From: Phycomyces blakesleeanus NRRL 1555(-) | Lineage: Eukaryota; Mucoromycota; Mucoromycetes; Mucorales; Phycomycetaceae | Direction of reading: 5' to 3' | DNA: 64,000 bases | Assembly (NCBI RefSeq): GCF_001638985.1 | Contig: NW_017265136.1 | Location: forward strand, 2,462,005-2,526,004 | In this document: piece by piece, positions 10,230 to 23,407 of the stretch | Layout of the letters: every line of letters begins with the position of its first letter | Numbering within the stretch: the first letter of the stretch is position 1 | Position numbers and translations under genes: made by a program | Notes under the pieces: generated by a model | What the model was told of the DNA's origin: nothing | What the model saw: the letters and a program-made list of their open reading frames with translations, nothing else | Databases searched by the model: none

Positions 10230-12987
10230 ATGAAGGCAAGTAGATCACGTCAATTCAATAGATAACTCTCAGCATATGACCTCTTGTGGGGACCGAAATG
10301 ATGATTATTGGCTTGTCTTTCAAGTGCATCCAAGAGATCTAATTTACATGTAATTCTAGATTGCTATTGAAGGATGCTGCCATGGTGAGCTTGATAACAT
10401 TTATGGAACCATCAAACTACTAGAACAACGAGAAAACTGCAAGATAGATCTAGTTTTGATCTGTGGTGACTTTCAAGTAAATAAGAACATACAAACAACA
10501 AGGATAATAATAATAAAAAACAAGGCGACCATAAATGATCTATAAAGTCTAGTTGACATATAATTAATATAAATCATTCAATACTTTCCGATAGGCCATT
10601 CGCAATACAAGTGATATGGAGTGTATGTCAGTTCCTCCAAAATTTAGAGAACTGGGTACATTTTGGAAGTATTATTCAGGTCTAGCAAAAGCACCATACC
10701 CCACTATATTTATTGGCGGAAACCATGAGGCCAGCAATCACTTGTGGGAACTGTGAGTAAAAGTCGAATTTACAAATAAACAAATAAACAAACAAACAAG
10801 CAAAAAATGGATGAAAAGGAAAAGCCAGAAGCACGATCTCTGACAGGTCTTCATTAAAACTAGTTATCATGGAGGATGGGTGTGTGAGAACATCTATTAT
10901 CTTGGACATGCAGGTGTCATAAACTACAAAGGTGTTCGCATTGGAGGAATCTCGGGTATTTTCAAATCAAATGACTATAGAAAAGGTATATTAAGGCATA
11001 AATAATAATAATAATATATTGAATCATGAAATACTGTTTATATCTAACAACATTTCTTTTGTTTTAATTTACATCTAGGTCATTATGAGACTTCTCCATA
11101 TACCCCTCAAACCATCAAGAGTGTTTATCATGTTAGAGATTACGATGTACAGAAAGTATTACAGGTAAGAATAACTCCTTAACATCAAGCTGAATTAAAC
11201 TAAGCAAACAAACAAACAAACAAAAGATGTAAAATAATGAAATGTGCACAAATCTTTAACGTATACTGATATATATGCGTATGCCTGGTAATAGATCCAG
11301 AAACCAGTTGACATCTTCCTTTCCCACGACTGGCCTAGAGGCATTGAGCGTTTTGGAGATGTTGGAGAGCTTTTGAGAGTCAAGACGTTCTTTAGAGAAG
11401 AAGCACGCACAAATACACTCGGAAGTCCCGCGAACGAACAGATCCTTACAAAGATCCAACCTGCTTGGTGGTTTGCTGCTCATCTGCATGTTAAATTTGC
11501 AGCATTAGTCGATCACGAGAAGTGGAAAAATGAGGATTACTCTGACGAAGTCAAACGTGTACTTAATTTAAGGAACGGACCTTATTATCAAGCAAGCATA
11601 AACCAGAATCAAAGTGTAAAAGTTGAAAATCCAGATGAAATTTCTATTAGTATGAGTGACGATGATGATGACGAGGATTGTTGTACTCATGGCCAAAGAT
11701 CAACTGAAAAGAAGGTTGGCACTAGAGTGGATAATCCGGATGAAATATCAATTAGCGTAAGTGATGATGAGGATGATGAGGATAAGGATGATACCCCAGA
11801 AAAGGAATCCCCAGTACCTGGTAAGATATCTTTCTATATCTCAATAAATATTACTATTTCAAAGCGAAGTACCTTGATTTACTACTGCATTAGCCCCGTA
11901 TTTCTTCAAACTCTCCCAAGTAAGCTAATGTACCCCCATATTATTATTTTACAGTACAGGTCCAAAGCGAATCACCAAAGATCACGAAATTCCTTAGTCT
12001 TGATAAATGTCTGCCACGTAGACAGTTTTTGCAAGTAAGATATATACAATGCTATTATTATTATCATCATGTAATCTAAAGTCGCGGCTTCTTACATAAT
12101 CAAAGGTCATAGATGTACCCTCTGATGATTCTGCTCATGGGTTCTCTTATGATCTAGAATGGCTAGCGATCACAAAAAGCATGCATCCTTATCTCAGCGT
12201 TGAACGTCAAGAATATAGACTTCCTAGTAACGAAGACATTCAAATGTAAAAGAAAAACTAATCTGTGTAGTAAATTAAAACATGCTGATCGATTAATCAA
12301 TCGATCAATGAATAAATGAATGAATTGATTAATATATTAATATATATTCTTTTGCTTTAGGACTATTAAAAAGGAGCTGACACAACTCGAGGCTATGGTT
12401 GGTCGAGGAGAACTTGATCTCAAGATCCCAAACAACTTCCAGCCCACTGCTCCCACATTCAATCCTAGTGTTCAGTGGAACCATGAACAGATGGTTCAAT
12501 TCCGTAAGGCACATTAATAAGCTATTTGTTATATGTGTTTTATTAGCAATAAGGTTTGACTTTGTGTACCAATTTTTTTCTTTTTGTGGCTGTTGTAGAA
12601 TATCCATTCTCCAACCCCCAGACATCAGATTTCTGTAAAATGCTAAATATTCAAAACAAAATCAACCCACATGGTGTGACCGACTTTGGACACGAAAAGG
12701 TTGCCCCGGAACAACAAAACTCTTTTGTGGAGCCACAAGAGTCCTCTTTTTCCGAGTCAATAAGATATAGTTTGACTACCCTGAATGATGATATGAGCAC
12801 ACTCACATCGGAGGAGGTAGAGATTTCAGTTATAAATAAGGTGCCTGAAGAAACACCTATTCCTGACAATAATACGTTAAGTTTGGAAGATCCAATGGCG
12901 ACTGGCGAAGACCAAAAGGCAAAACGACAAAAGATAGTACATGAAGAGAATGTACTTTTGGAGACAGTGGAGGAACAAATATTGTGA
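10230..12987 (+). CDS. DBR1: RNA lariat debranching enzyme
   Basis: Dbr1 is a metallophosphoesterase that cuts the 2'-5' bond of excised intron lariats. Ten exons join in phase: 10230-10235, 10360-10476, 10595-10752, 10864-10985, 11079-11164, 11295-11820, 11955-12034, 12106-12245, 12361-12503, 12599-12987, for 588 residues. The start [14 protein letters not shown] needs a six-base first exon and a GC-AG intron (AAG|GCAAGT). Metal and active-site motifs are all present: CCHGELD (8-14), ICGDFQ, GGNHE (82-86), LSHDWP (172-177) and AAHLHVKF (224-231). The Dbr1 C-terminal domain contains [12 protein letters not shown]. An acidic, phosphorylatable insert ([14 protein letters not shown]) and the last 80 residues look disordered. 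Confidence 0.93.
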
Positions 12988-13139
12988 TTGTTACTTGTTG
13001 ACGTAAATATCTTTCTTTCTTTAAGAAAACTGAATAATAATATTTAGAATCTTTGGTAATAGTAATCCATTATTCTAATACAAAATTAGAATCTATAAAA
13101 ACGAAGCCAAAATTCTAATGATAATGTGAATGAATGGAT

Positions 13140-13216
13140 ATAAATATATAAATATATATATATATATATGTGCGTACGAGGGGGAAATAGAAATAGAAAT
13201 AGAGAGAGAGAGATTA
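13140..13216. repeat. (TA)n and (GA)n microsatellites between convergent genes
   Basis: Short (AT)n at 13149-13169 and GAAATA/(GA)n at about 13185-13214 lie in the 282-bp gap between the convergent DBR1 and SDR genes. Confidence 0.75.
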
Positions 13217-13269
13217 ATAGATCCTATATTTGAGGTTTCAGATCAAAACCAGTATTTAACTCTAGCTAT

Positions 13270-14729
13270 TTAGATGCCTGCACCAGTGTAGCCAGGTACT
13301 TTCTCTTTCAAAAGGTTTTCAGTAAACTCCCACAATTCTTCGGCAGCGGCATCTGATCTAGCAATACCAATAATATAGCCAGGCTGTCCATAAGGCACCT
13401 TTTATAAAGAAACATAAAAATAATAAAAAGACAGATGTTGAGTAAGACATATTGTTGCTGTATCTCATGTTCTCTCTTCCCTGTGGTTATCCTTTATACT
13501 TACATAGTATTGTCCCTTGATTCCCTTCTCTTCTACCTCAGGACTAGTGGCCAAGTAAAGCTGAGACAAGGCACCGTTCTCAACAGAGATGTTGAATGAG
13601 TGGTAGATTCTCTCCCAGATGCTTTGCATAGAAATAACATGGCGCGAGATTCCGCTCTGAACGACACCAGGATGGTTGGAGTTGACATAACCATTCTTTA
13701 TAAAAAGTCACACACACACACACATTATTATCATTAGATAGCATTACTATTGTTATCGTTAATAATCAAAGAGCTAATTGCTTACCTTGATTCCCGCCTT
13801 CTCCAATCGTCTAGCCAATTCACGAGTAAACATGATGTTTGAAGCCTAGCAAATAATTATAATTAGACTTTTTCTTCTATATATAAACTCTCCCTAGTGT
13901 TACCTTTGATTTTCCGTAATTTGTAAGTCTTCCATAAGTCTTCTCATTGTTGACATTTTGCAGATCCAATGAACCCAAGAAAAACTTGTGTGCAAGAGAA
14001 CTGACGGTGACAATGCGGAATACATCAGACTTTTTCATGATAGGTAACAACATGATAGTTAAATAGAAATGTGCGACGTGGTTTGTTGCGAACTGGGTCT
14101 CGATACCTAATTTGTTCCACAACATAAATACAAGCAGCTATTTTTTTTCTTTTTTTTTCATTTCTTCTTTATATATATATATATACATGATCCAGTTTAA
14201 TTTTCTTGTAACATACCATCTTCAGAGAGACCATAGGGGCACATCATGATACCAGCATTGTTAATCAAGATGTCGAGTTTATCATAGCGCTCTTTAAAAG
14301 TGTCGGCAAATGATTTGACAGATTTCAAGGACATCAAGTCGAGTTGAATGAATTCAACCTTTGAGTTTCCAGTTGCTTCCTTGATTTCTGCAATAGCCTC
14401 TTCGCTCTTTTCCTTGCTACGACATCCCATAATACTACAAAAGTAATAGTCATCATAATAATATATTGTTAGAGCACAAAGTTCATTTAGGAACCACCTT
14501 TCGCTTACATATGACATCCTTTACGGGCCATTTCGAGGGCACAGACCTTTCCAATCTAAAAGACAACAAGAATCATTCTGAATATTAGCTTGCAAGGCTT
14601 GGATTTGTGCGATGAGATCTATAATATCAATTAATCATCGCTTACACCGGCATTGGCACCAGTAATGATAGCAGTCTTTCCCACAAGACTTGGGATTGTT
14701 TCGAAATCGTAAGGCTTTGCCCAGAACAT
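13270..14729 (-). CDS. Short-chain dehydrogenase/reductase, retinol dehydrogenase-like
   Basis: Seven exons join in phase: 14729-14646, 14555-14509, 14434-14217, 14106-13904, 13845-13786, 13695-13504, 13398-13270, for 310 residues, typical of a classical SDR. The Rossmann cofactor motif is TGANAGIG (23-30). NNAG is at 102-105, SS in TVSSLAH supplies the catalytic serine, and the YGKSK active site has Tyr180 and Lys184. The HPGVVQSGI segment after the active site matches the RDH11-14/WWOX-like branch, which reduces or oxidises retinoids, lipids and other carbonyls with NADP(H). The substrate here is unknown. There is no clear signal peptide or transmembrane anchor, so it is probably cytosolic or peripheral. 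Confidence 0.9.
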
Positions 14730-15655
14730 TTTTTTAAAGTAATAAAAGATAACAAGAAAGAAAGATAGTAAAGAAGAAGAAGAAGATGAATAAAGAACTA
14801 ATACCGAATTTTATAAGATTTTGTTTTATACACGGAGCAAGGCGGTGTTATTGATACAAGCTCCGTTAAAGGAAAAACACAAAGACCAACCCTTGCAGGC
14901 ATTTCCTGATCAATAAGATGAAATGAGATAGAATAGAATACAATACAATACAATACAATAAAAAAAAGAATCCTTCGCAATTGCCCTGTGTGCAGTATCA
15001 GTGTGGCAATTAACATCATTTTTCTTCTTCTTGTCATTTCATTCTTTAAACTTTAATTATCTAGGGAAAATCCTAAATAAGATGGTAATGTAACATTTCG
15101 TATATTTTGAATTCGCATGTCCAATGGTTGACTTAAGCATAGTTGCACCCGTTGAGTTTTGTGCGTCCAAGCCTTTCGAGAAGTGCACCAGTTTTTTGAT
15201 AAGCGTAACGAGTCTTTCATCTGATTATCTACACCTTATAGATATTATTATTGTGACATTAAATTAGAATGTGAATATAAACTTGCATTAGTTAATGGCA
15301 AGCAAAGTATATAAATAATTATAAAACACACGCAGCCCTGTCTATATACACATATATTTCTTCAAGAGTAGTTTGTGCCATATGAACTGAGAAAATAAAC
15401 ACACACAAAAAAGGCAGAAGAAGTTCTTAGCCATCAATGATTCGAGTTGCGCAAGTCCTCGATTAAATAAAAAACAAAGTCGAGAATCACAACAAGAAAG
15501 AGAGTCTCTCAAGTGCTTTTAATATTTGTGTACACAAAAGAGGCTGAAAGATTTACAGATAAAAGGAATGTAGAGTAGAATTAGATACTTAGGGTATTCT
15601 ACATTAAGATAATGCTTAAGCCTGACAAGTTTTATTCTTGGGTGATATTCCTTGG
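14730..15655. other. Intergenic region
   Basis: No gene is supported. An ACAAT pentanucleotide repeat lies at about 14931-14961. The rest is AT-rich flank of the divergent SDR and small hypothetical genes. Confidence 0.4.
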
Positions 15656-16052
15656 ATGAGGAAGATAGCTGATTATAGGGATATCAAGCTAGATTACTTG
15701 GAATTCGGTCTTTTGGAAGAAGACCAAAAGCAAACGCGATTCTGGGCTCTTGAGACACAAAGACATATATTTCGCAATGTTTCTATGTATAAGCAAGGTA
15801 ACCCACTTTTAGAAGGGAAGACAGGGGAGCATATAAAGGAGGAATTGCTTCATCAGACTTACCTTGGTATATTCTAACCAATACATATATATACATTTAT
15901 ATTGGATATAAAAGATTGAATATTGATTATTGACTATTTACTATTGACTACTGACTATACATAATACATAATATTATTTCTTTCTCATTTGCTTGCTGTA
16001 TTTGACCTCTCATTTTTATTAATGTTTCACAGATCTGGTCCTTCAACGCTGA
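15656..16052 (+). CDS. Small hypothetical protein, two exons
   Basis: Exon 15656-15866 joins in phase (G|AT) to 16033-16052 across a GT-AG intron with acceptor TTTCACAG. The product is 76 residues, highly charged and probably helical: MRKIADYRDIKLDYLEFGLL at the start and ELLHQTYLDLVLQR at the end. The in-phase splice and protein-like composition support it, but the family is not recognised. The start is uncertain: an ATG at 15612 in another frame might belong to an upstream exon. Confidence 0.4.
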
Positions 16053-16260
16053 ATTGAACTTTTTATTACATCTTCAAACGTACTTTGAAAACTGAAGAAG
16101 AAAAAACAAGAAAATTGTATTTGTATTTGATTTATTATTACTATTGCTCTAACCAGATAGAAAAAGAACAAGCTACAATATAAACTCTTTATCTTCTTTT
16201 TCTTCTTCTAATTTTTTTTCTTTGTTAAACGATATCAAAAGAATACTATCTGATACCAAA

Positions 16261-16680
16261 ATGATGGGTCGGGCAGTTGAACTCCCCGGATCGAAAAATC
16301 CCGACGATCCGGTAATCGTTTAAACATTCAAGCGGATTGGCACATTACGATGCATGTGATGATTTTAACCACAGGTATTTCATGTAAAGCATCGCAGAAA
16401 GTAATATATGGAAAGGGATCAATTGATTCTCGATTATCCCAAACTTAATAATCTTCGAAAGACAGAAAGACATATACATAAGAAAGCTATGCACAAATGG
16501 CTCGGTTGCTTCCAGCAGGAGTATCCGAATAATCTTCAAGTACATGCTCCTTGGTTGGTTGGCACGCCATGAGTGCAAAGTGAATGTATTAAAGCATCCC
16601 CAGCAGTTACATTTCCGAAAACATTTAATAAAAATTTTGGTAAATTTACTGCCTGCTCCATGGATTTCCATGTATTTTTT
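16261..16680 (+). pseudogene. Possible decayed gene with in-frame stops
   Basis: A start at 16261 gives MMGRAVELPGSKNPDDP and a GT donor. An acceptor (ACCACAG, about 16373) continues in phase as VFHVKHRRK and then TAA. Beyond the stop the same frame stays protein-like for about 90 codons (for example HKKAMHKWLGCFQQEYPNNL), interrupted by one TGA. It reads as one gene with two nonsense mutations. The family is not recognised. A tiny functional protein ending at the first stop is the alternative. Confidence 0.3.
16286..16312. other. Short perfect inverted repeat
   Basis: CCGGATCG and CGATCCGG form an 8-bp perfect stem around an 11-base loop inside the first exon-like block of the possible decayed gene. 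The role is unknown. It may be chance, although the arms are GC-rich in an AT-rich region. Confidence 0.4.
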
Positions 16681-19045
16681 TTTTAAAAAAAATTGCCTTT
16701 GCGTTTTAACTTTCTTTGATTTTTCTTTGAATCGAATAATAGGATATAACAATTGTTAAGAAAATTTTCAGAAATTATATTTGTTACAAAGCTGACAGTC
16801 TAAGGAATATTTGACTCGCATTTCTAATATTATAAAGAGAAGACAAATGTCTAATAAAATGATTTTAGAAAAAAAAAATTACTTGTAAAGATTATATTAG
16901 ATAGTGAGGTCTTGAAAAAACACAAGGAGGAAATTTAACTGCTGGGGATGTTCTTAGAATCTAAAAATTATTATTATTCTTTTTTAAAAAAATATATTAT
17001 AAAGTATGGTAAATATATATCGAATAGTACGAATTATTTAAACATGAAAATTTTGGTACCAATTGGTGTATTAAAGTTAACTTTATTATTATGAAATTTC
17101 AATTTTATATTTCAAATGTGTTTCAATATGATATCAATTTCAGATTGATTCTAAAGCTATTTTATGTTGATAGTGTATAACAAGGGCGTACTTATTCTTT
17201 ATTAAATACGTTATTTAAGTTATTTATTTATTCTTTAAGAAAAGGTTAAAAATAGCGAAAGTAGCTCTGTTAATTTGAAAGGTTTGTCTACAGTAGCGAC
17301 CTTAACTTTGAAAAGGAGGCGAGATATTTGCACGCACAGCAGCAACATAAGCAACAGCAAAAAAAAAAGTTATATAATCCTTCCCTGGAGAGTGATTATC
17401 TCTTATCAGGACCTCTTGTACCAGTACCCTTATTTTACCTTCAAGTTTGTCATACAGCTCTCTATTATTATACAAGCAGCGCATTGATATCTGAACTGTG
17501 TGGCCTCCGTACTCCTAATACCAGATTCAATTTTAAACAGCCAAAAAAGGGTACAAGGCACATTCAAATGTGTCGATCATTTTCTTTAGCAGTAAAGAAA
17601 GATATATAGATCAATATAGATATTTTATATAAATCCGTGGGCATGTACGCTGTTACATTTAAGGAATGACTTTCAGGATACCTTAATCAGTATACTTTAA
17701 GAGCTATAAGTGGAAATGTATTGAAGTGAGATCTTCAGTAGTAAAAGAGTACAAGTAATTTTTTGCTCAGTAAAATACTCCTGTCGATCAGTTTAATGCT
17801 ACCAAATACCTCTATCGGATCTTGTCTGTCACGATCTTAATTGAATTTTTCTTTTAAATATTCATTATTCGAATGACTTATATGCATATAATATCCCTTC
17901 TTTAAAGATATAAATCTACCAAATTGGCAATATTTAGTAAGAATATACATACGTAAAGATATATACTATAGGCTATATAACAAAGATCACATATATTTCA
18001 ATACATGTCACATATATACTGCTTGAATCAAAGACCCAAAAAAGAATGGCCTTTATATTTGGCTTTGGACAAAACAGCTTATTGGATCTGACCACCATAT
18101 CTATTGCGCAGTACTTATTTAATATCCAACAAACATTACTAGATTTTCATTACCCTATCAGAGTCTTCTCAGCACAGAAATATGTTTAATTCAAGCGTAT
18201 AATTTAAGGTAAAAGTAAAAAAAAAAAAACATGCCAGTAAAGCCAAAAACAAGAAAGTGACAGTCTGGATTTACTGAATTAGTATACAAAAAATACGAAT
18301 TTGTCACTATTAAAAATACGCAAGCATACACATCTTTGATAATTTTATGCATTGAACAAACTTATATATCTTTTAATGCAAAACTGTACAAGGATGCCAA
18401 ATGCTATTGAGAGGTGCTCACGGATTCCTTTATCGATAAAGAATTATTTATCTAGAAACAGTAATGTTTCTATTTTAGAATTATACTTCTTTTCTCAAAA
18501 AAGGAACAATATGTTTAACATTCATAAGTTTTACTTTTGCTAAAAGCAGGTATAAAATATTTCTAATGCCCAAATATAGAAAAATACTTTTACTACTATC
18601 AACACAGCCTTTGAGAATCGTCTTTATTTCACTATTATATCTTATTTTCAGGATCCTCTTTGCTATACAAACCGGTAATTTTTTACTCAAAATAATATAT
18701 AGTATGTTATCTTGTACCAAGAGCTTTGCTTAAGGCTGAATATTACATGTATCCTCTTAATGAAAAAGCCACAGGAAGAAAGATCCATTTAGTGCGCTTT
18801 TAAATAAGGTTATACCTTTGGAGTATAGTACTGATGGTAGCACCGTCGTATTATTCATTACACAACACCTATATTTGGCACATCTCACTCTTCTAAAAAC
18901 AGAACAGTAGTGTCTTTCGATAAGAATTGCCTGAGCACCTGAGAAGAGTTTTTTTTTCCAGAAGTATATAAAGAGCAATGAAAAAAAAATACTTCCATAA
19001 TAAAATACTAATACACTATATTCATCAAACAATTATATCTATAAT

Positions 19046-21143
19046 ATGAACTACTCTTCTATTCTTAATATCTTGAAGGCACCTGTCTGGTATATGGTGT
19101 CTCATCTTCCAGAAGAAAACACACTTGGACAATTCGGGAAGCTTGCTGCTGTTTCACTGGCTGTTTATTACGCTTCAGACGTGAGTATAATGGAACATTA
19201 TTTTGTTTAGCTGTTGATATACTAATACAACGTCTAAAACTTCAAGAAATTATACTGTGCATTCTTTGGACCTTTAAGCAAAATACCCGGTCCATTCATT
19301 GACAAGTTCTTTTACGAGCCTGAAGGTGTTCTTTTCTCTCATATTGGAAAAAAGTAAGGACAGATCTTCTTTTATGAAGAACTAAATGAAAGCCTAAATA
19401 ACATCAAAACAAATGACTTCTTAGATCCATAAGATACCTGGACTATCATGAAAAGTATGGACCTGTAATTCGAGTCGGTCCAAAGACAATATCAATTTCT
19501 GATAAGACTATGCTCAAGCAAGTCCTTGTTACCGAGGATCTTGAGAAAGGACCAGTATACAGCATCCTTCAGAGTGAGCCAAAACCTTCTTAGAAATCCC
19601 GCTCTTTTTATTTTATAAACGCTAACTTAATTTTAATTATTCCCCAAATTTAGATCCTGGAAATGAGTCTATGTTTGATGCAAGAGATAAGACCTATCAT
19701 AAAAATAACGTAAGACCGCTTTCATTTCATAGCACTATATTCTTTGATGCCCATTCTAATAATATATCGTTTTCACAACAGAGACGCATGTATTCGCCGG
19801 CCTTTTCCGTAAAGTATATAAACTCAATTGAGCCGATAATGCGATCTTGCACAGAGATCATGGCACAAAAAATCAATAGTGATATTGAGCGTACAAAAGG
19901 AGATGGCGAATATGGAACTGTCGATGTATGGTACCTTTTTCAATGTCTGGCTCTGGATGTAATTGGCGAGTCAGGATTTGGTAGCAACTTTAATACAGTT
20001 GGAGACGAGGACCATCCTATACCACAATGTCTCAAAAAGAACATGAACGGTGCAGCATATGTAAGTCTAAAGCAATGATACCAATCTAAAATACTAAAAG
20101 AAAAGTGATTATCTCATTCACTAGTTTGTCAGCCATCCTTGGATCACATTGCTTATAGCCATGAGTGGACTAATGACGATTACACCTTTGGCAACCGTAA
20201 GATTCAAATTATAATTATTATCTTCTATTGACAAAGTAGGTAGCTTATTAACATGTTTTTCTATTTAGCATATGCTTGAGATAGTTAAGGATCGTGTTGA
20301 AGGGCGCACAAAAAGACGTGAAGACATCCTTCAGATTATGATCGACAATGAAAGAGCAAAGAATGGAGACAAGCCATTGGATATCATGAGAATTGCTCGC
20401 AGTACCGTTATGTTTGTTATCGTAGGCTCTGAAACTACAAGCAATACAACTGGATTTGCCATTATTGAGTTGTGTCGTTCGCCTGATACAATGAAGAGAC
20501 TCAGAGATGAAATTGATGCAATTCAACTACCAGAAGGAGAAACTACCTTTCACCAAGACCAGCTCAAAAATCTTCCATATCTTAATGCTGTTCTCAATGA
20601 AACACTGCGTTTGGACTCTATAACTGCATCAGGCCTCGAAAGAATTGCCACTCAAGACAGTGTTTTAGCAGGAACCGTATTTGTCCCTAAAGGAGTAAGC
20701 CTGTTTTCTTTTTTCAGTCTAAACACTCATAAGCATGGATTAATAACATAAATTTTATAGACGATTGTCAATTGTAACATATTATCTGCCCATCGTCGTG
20801 CAGACTATTGGCCTGAACCTCTAGCTTTCAAACCTGAGCGCTGGCTTCCGGATTATGAGCACAAGCCCGCTCTTGATGCCTATCATCCTTTCAGTTCAGG
20901 GTAATAATATATATACAAACATAAAGTTTATCTTTATTAATTCCCTTGATCAGATCGCGAAATTGTATAGGAAAAAGCTACGCATTGAACGAGATGCGCC
21001 ACACTATTGCAATGATTATCAAAAATTATGAGATCAAGCCAATTCCTGAAGAGATGGAGGCTTCCAAGAACATATGCGGCTTCTTAACATTGACTGTAAG
21101 ATCCGGTAGTTTCAAGATTCAGCTGAAGCCAAGAAGTGCATAA
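19046..21143 (+). CDS. Cytochrome P450 monooxygenase
   Basis: Nine exons join in phase: 19046-19180, 19247-19353, 19425-19573, 19654-19709, 19782-20060, 20125-20196, 20269-20694, 20761-20900, 20954-21143, for 517 residues. It has a membrane-proximal N-terminus, a proline hinge (KIPGPF), the oxygen-binding I-helix motif GSETT (319-323), the K-helix ExxR in NETLR, a PERW-type segment (FKPERW), and the heme loop FSSGSRNCIG with Cys459 as thiolate ligand. All hallmark residues are intact, so it should be an active microsomal P450 using NADPH-P450 reductase. The substrate cannot be told. Nearby genes give no sign of a biosynthetic cluster. Confidence 0.93.
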
Positions 21144-21808
21144 TAAAAAAAGCACACTATCAATAATTTATTATACCATATCAAATAATCAACTTTTAGT
21201 TTCAATAATATTACTTCTTTTTCTTTTATATTTCTAGTTAATTTAATAAAGACCATATATATACATCTTATTTATTTATTTCCTTGGCATTATGTGAACC
21301 TTATTTTGCCAATATTTAAAGCTTATTTTGGCATAATGAGTAACTAAAGCTATTTTGAGTATGAGATACATGTATAATTGTTTAATGATTTATTTGCACT
21401 TGAGTTACTAGCTTGTTAGGTTTGCTACCCTTTAATGATTTGCTAGTGGTTGTATGTTGTTCATTTTACTCGTTTTGGGCGTGTGTTCAAGATAATTATT
21501 TGACATAGATGCTTTACTTTTGGGGAAAGAACCGCTTAAACATTCTATAGCTTTAGTAGCCAAAATTTGAATACTAATTATTTGACTTGTCATTACATAG
21601 TCAAAGATACTCATTCAAGAGATCCCTATAAAAGTTAGGATTCTTTTATTTTATTTTATAAGAAAAAGAAAAAAAGAAAATTCAATCTCAGACTTTAGAA
21701 AACTATGACTAGTATTTTTTGCTGGATATCCTTTGAAAGTCCAGTACAGGGTTTTTTTTTTCAATGCCATTTCTTTCTTACTAAACCTGATCCATCACTC
21801 AATCTATA
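21144..21808. other. Intergenic region
   Basis: AT-rich spacer between the tandem P450 and KAE1 genes. No coding or RNA gene was recognised. Confidence 0.4.
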
Positions 21809-23228
21809 ATGGTTGTTGCAATTGGTTTTGAAGGCTCCGCAAACAAGCTTGGAGTAGGAATTATTCGGCACGAAAATGGCAAGGTTGAAATATTAGCTAA
21901 TGTCAGAGATACATACATTACACCTCCTGGCCAAGGATTCCTTCCTCGCGACACCGCACAGCATCACAGGGATTGCATTTTGCAAGTCCTTAAAAAAGCA
22001 CTCGAAGATGCTAAAATGACACCCAAAGATATCGATGTTATCTGTTTCACAAAGGGTAGATCTTTTGTCTCTTTTTATTTTTGTATCATTCCGTTTGTGA
22101 AATACCAATTTTTTTAATATATATATAGGTCCTGGAATGGGTGCGCCATTAACATCAGTAGCCGTTGTTGCACGCACTTTATCTCTGATGTGGAATAAAC
22201 CACTTGTTGGTGTCAATCACTGTGTTGGCCGTAATAAACCTTTTTCTTTTCTTTCATTTAAATTTCCTGTCATTTTCATAATCTGATCAAATATTATCAA
22301 CAGATATCGAGATGGGTCGTGAAGTTACAGGTGCCATCAACCCAGTAGTTCTTTATGTCAGCGGTGGAAACACTCAAGTAATTGCTTACTCCCAACAACG
22401 TTACAGAATTTTTGGCGAGACATTGGATATTGCTATTGGAAATTGCTTGGATCGGTTTGCACGAATTCTTAATCTGTCAAATGATCCCAGCCCAGGTTAC
22501 AACATCGAACAATATGCGAAACGGTAAGGTTTTTATTTATAATTACACGTACACACATATGTATATATACGTATATGCGTATTTGTATGTACCAGTGCTC
22601 AAATTTCAGTTTACAAGTGGAAAGAATTTTATCCCATTACCTTACTCTGTCAAAGGAATGGATGTGTCATTCTCGGGAATCCTGTCGCACATTGAACAAA
22701 TCGCAAGCGATCAACTTCCCAAAGGCCTTGTAACTCCCGAAGACCTTTGTTTTTCTCTACAGGAAACTCTATTTGCAATGCTGGTTGAGATTACAGAACG
22801 TGCAATGGCACATGTGGAATCAACCGAAGTTTTGCTTGTTGGTGGTGTTGGATGTAAGTTGATGATTAAGCATTGTAATATACATGACTAGATTAATAAG
22901 AGTCTTTTCACGTTAGGCAACGTTCGACTTCAGGAAATGATGGAACAAATGGCTGTCGAACGTGGAAGTACAGTGTGTGCGACAGATGAGCGGTAAATAA
23001 TGAAAGCTCAATTAGGAGTTGTTTTTTCTTTTTTTTCCTTTTAGGTTTTATTATTAGTTATGAGTGCTTAATTATTGTTTAAATAGGTTTTGTATTGACA
23101 ATGGTATCATGATTGCTCATGCTGGATTGCTTTCTTTCAAATCCGGATATACTACACCTCTTGAGGAAAGCACATGCACTCAAAGATTCAGAACAGATGA
23201 GGTGCATGTTGCATGGAGAGAAGATTAA
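21809..23228 (+). CDS. KAE1: tRNA N6-threonylcarbamoyladenosine synthase, KEOPS subunit Kae1
   Basis: Kae1/OSGEP is the catalytic subunit of the KEOPS/EKC complex and transfers the threonylcarbamoyl group to A37 of ANN-decoding tRNAs. Six exons join in phase: 21809-22055, 22129-22230, 22304-22523, 22618-22853, 22917-22992, 23087-23228, for 340 residues, close to human OSGEP. Visible motifs are [24 protein letters not shown], the metal-binding HCVGHIEMGR (HxxxH), [42 protein letters not shown] and [12 protein letters not shown]. Acceptor choice at exon 4 (ACAAG|TGG) is fixed by the family sequence KRGKNF. It lacks a mitochondrial presequence, so it is the nucleo-cytoplasmic paralogue rather than Qri7. 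Confidence 0.95.
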
Positions 23229-23407
23229 CATTGAGAAAAAAAAAAGAAAGAAAGAAGGAAAGATAGTAGGCACGTGGCCTATGCAACAATTTTTAGCTGT
23301 CACATTTCTGCTTGATTTCTTGGATGAACTCAAATCGCTTTTTAATGACCCGGCTCTTTAATAAAAAGAAAAAAGAAACAGGAAAAAGAAAATAACTTTT
23401 TTTGTAA

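Larger units (their letters stand above)
16053..19045. other. Gene-poor AT-rich region with possible relics
   Basis: Apart from the broken reading frame at 16261-16680 no coding sequence is supported. A minus-strand frame at 17302-17484 includes YDKLEGKIRVLVQEVLIRD, which looks protein-like but is isolated, perhaps another relic. The last few hundred bases should hold the P450 promoter. Confidence 0.4.
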
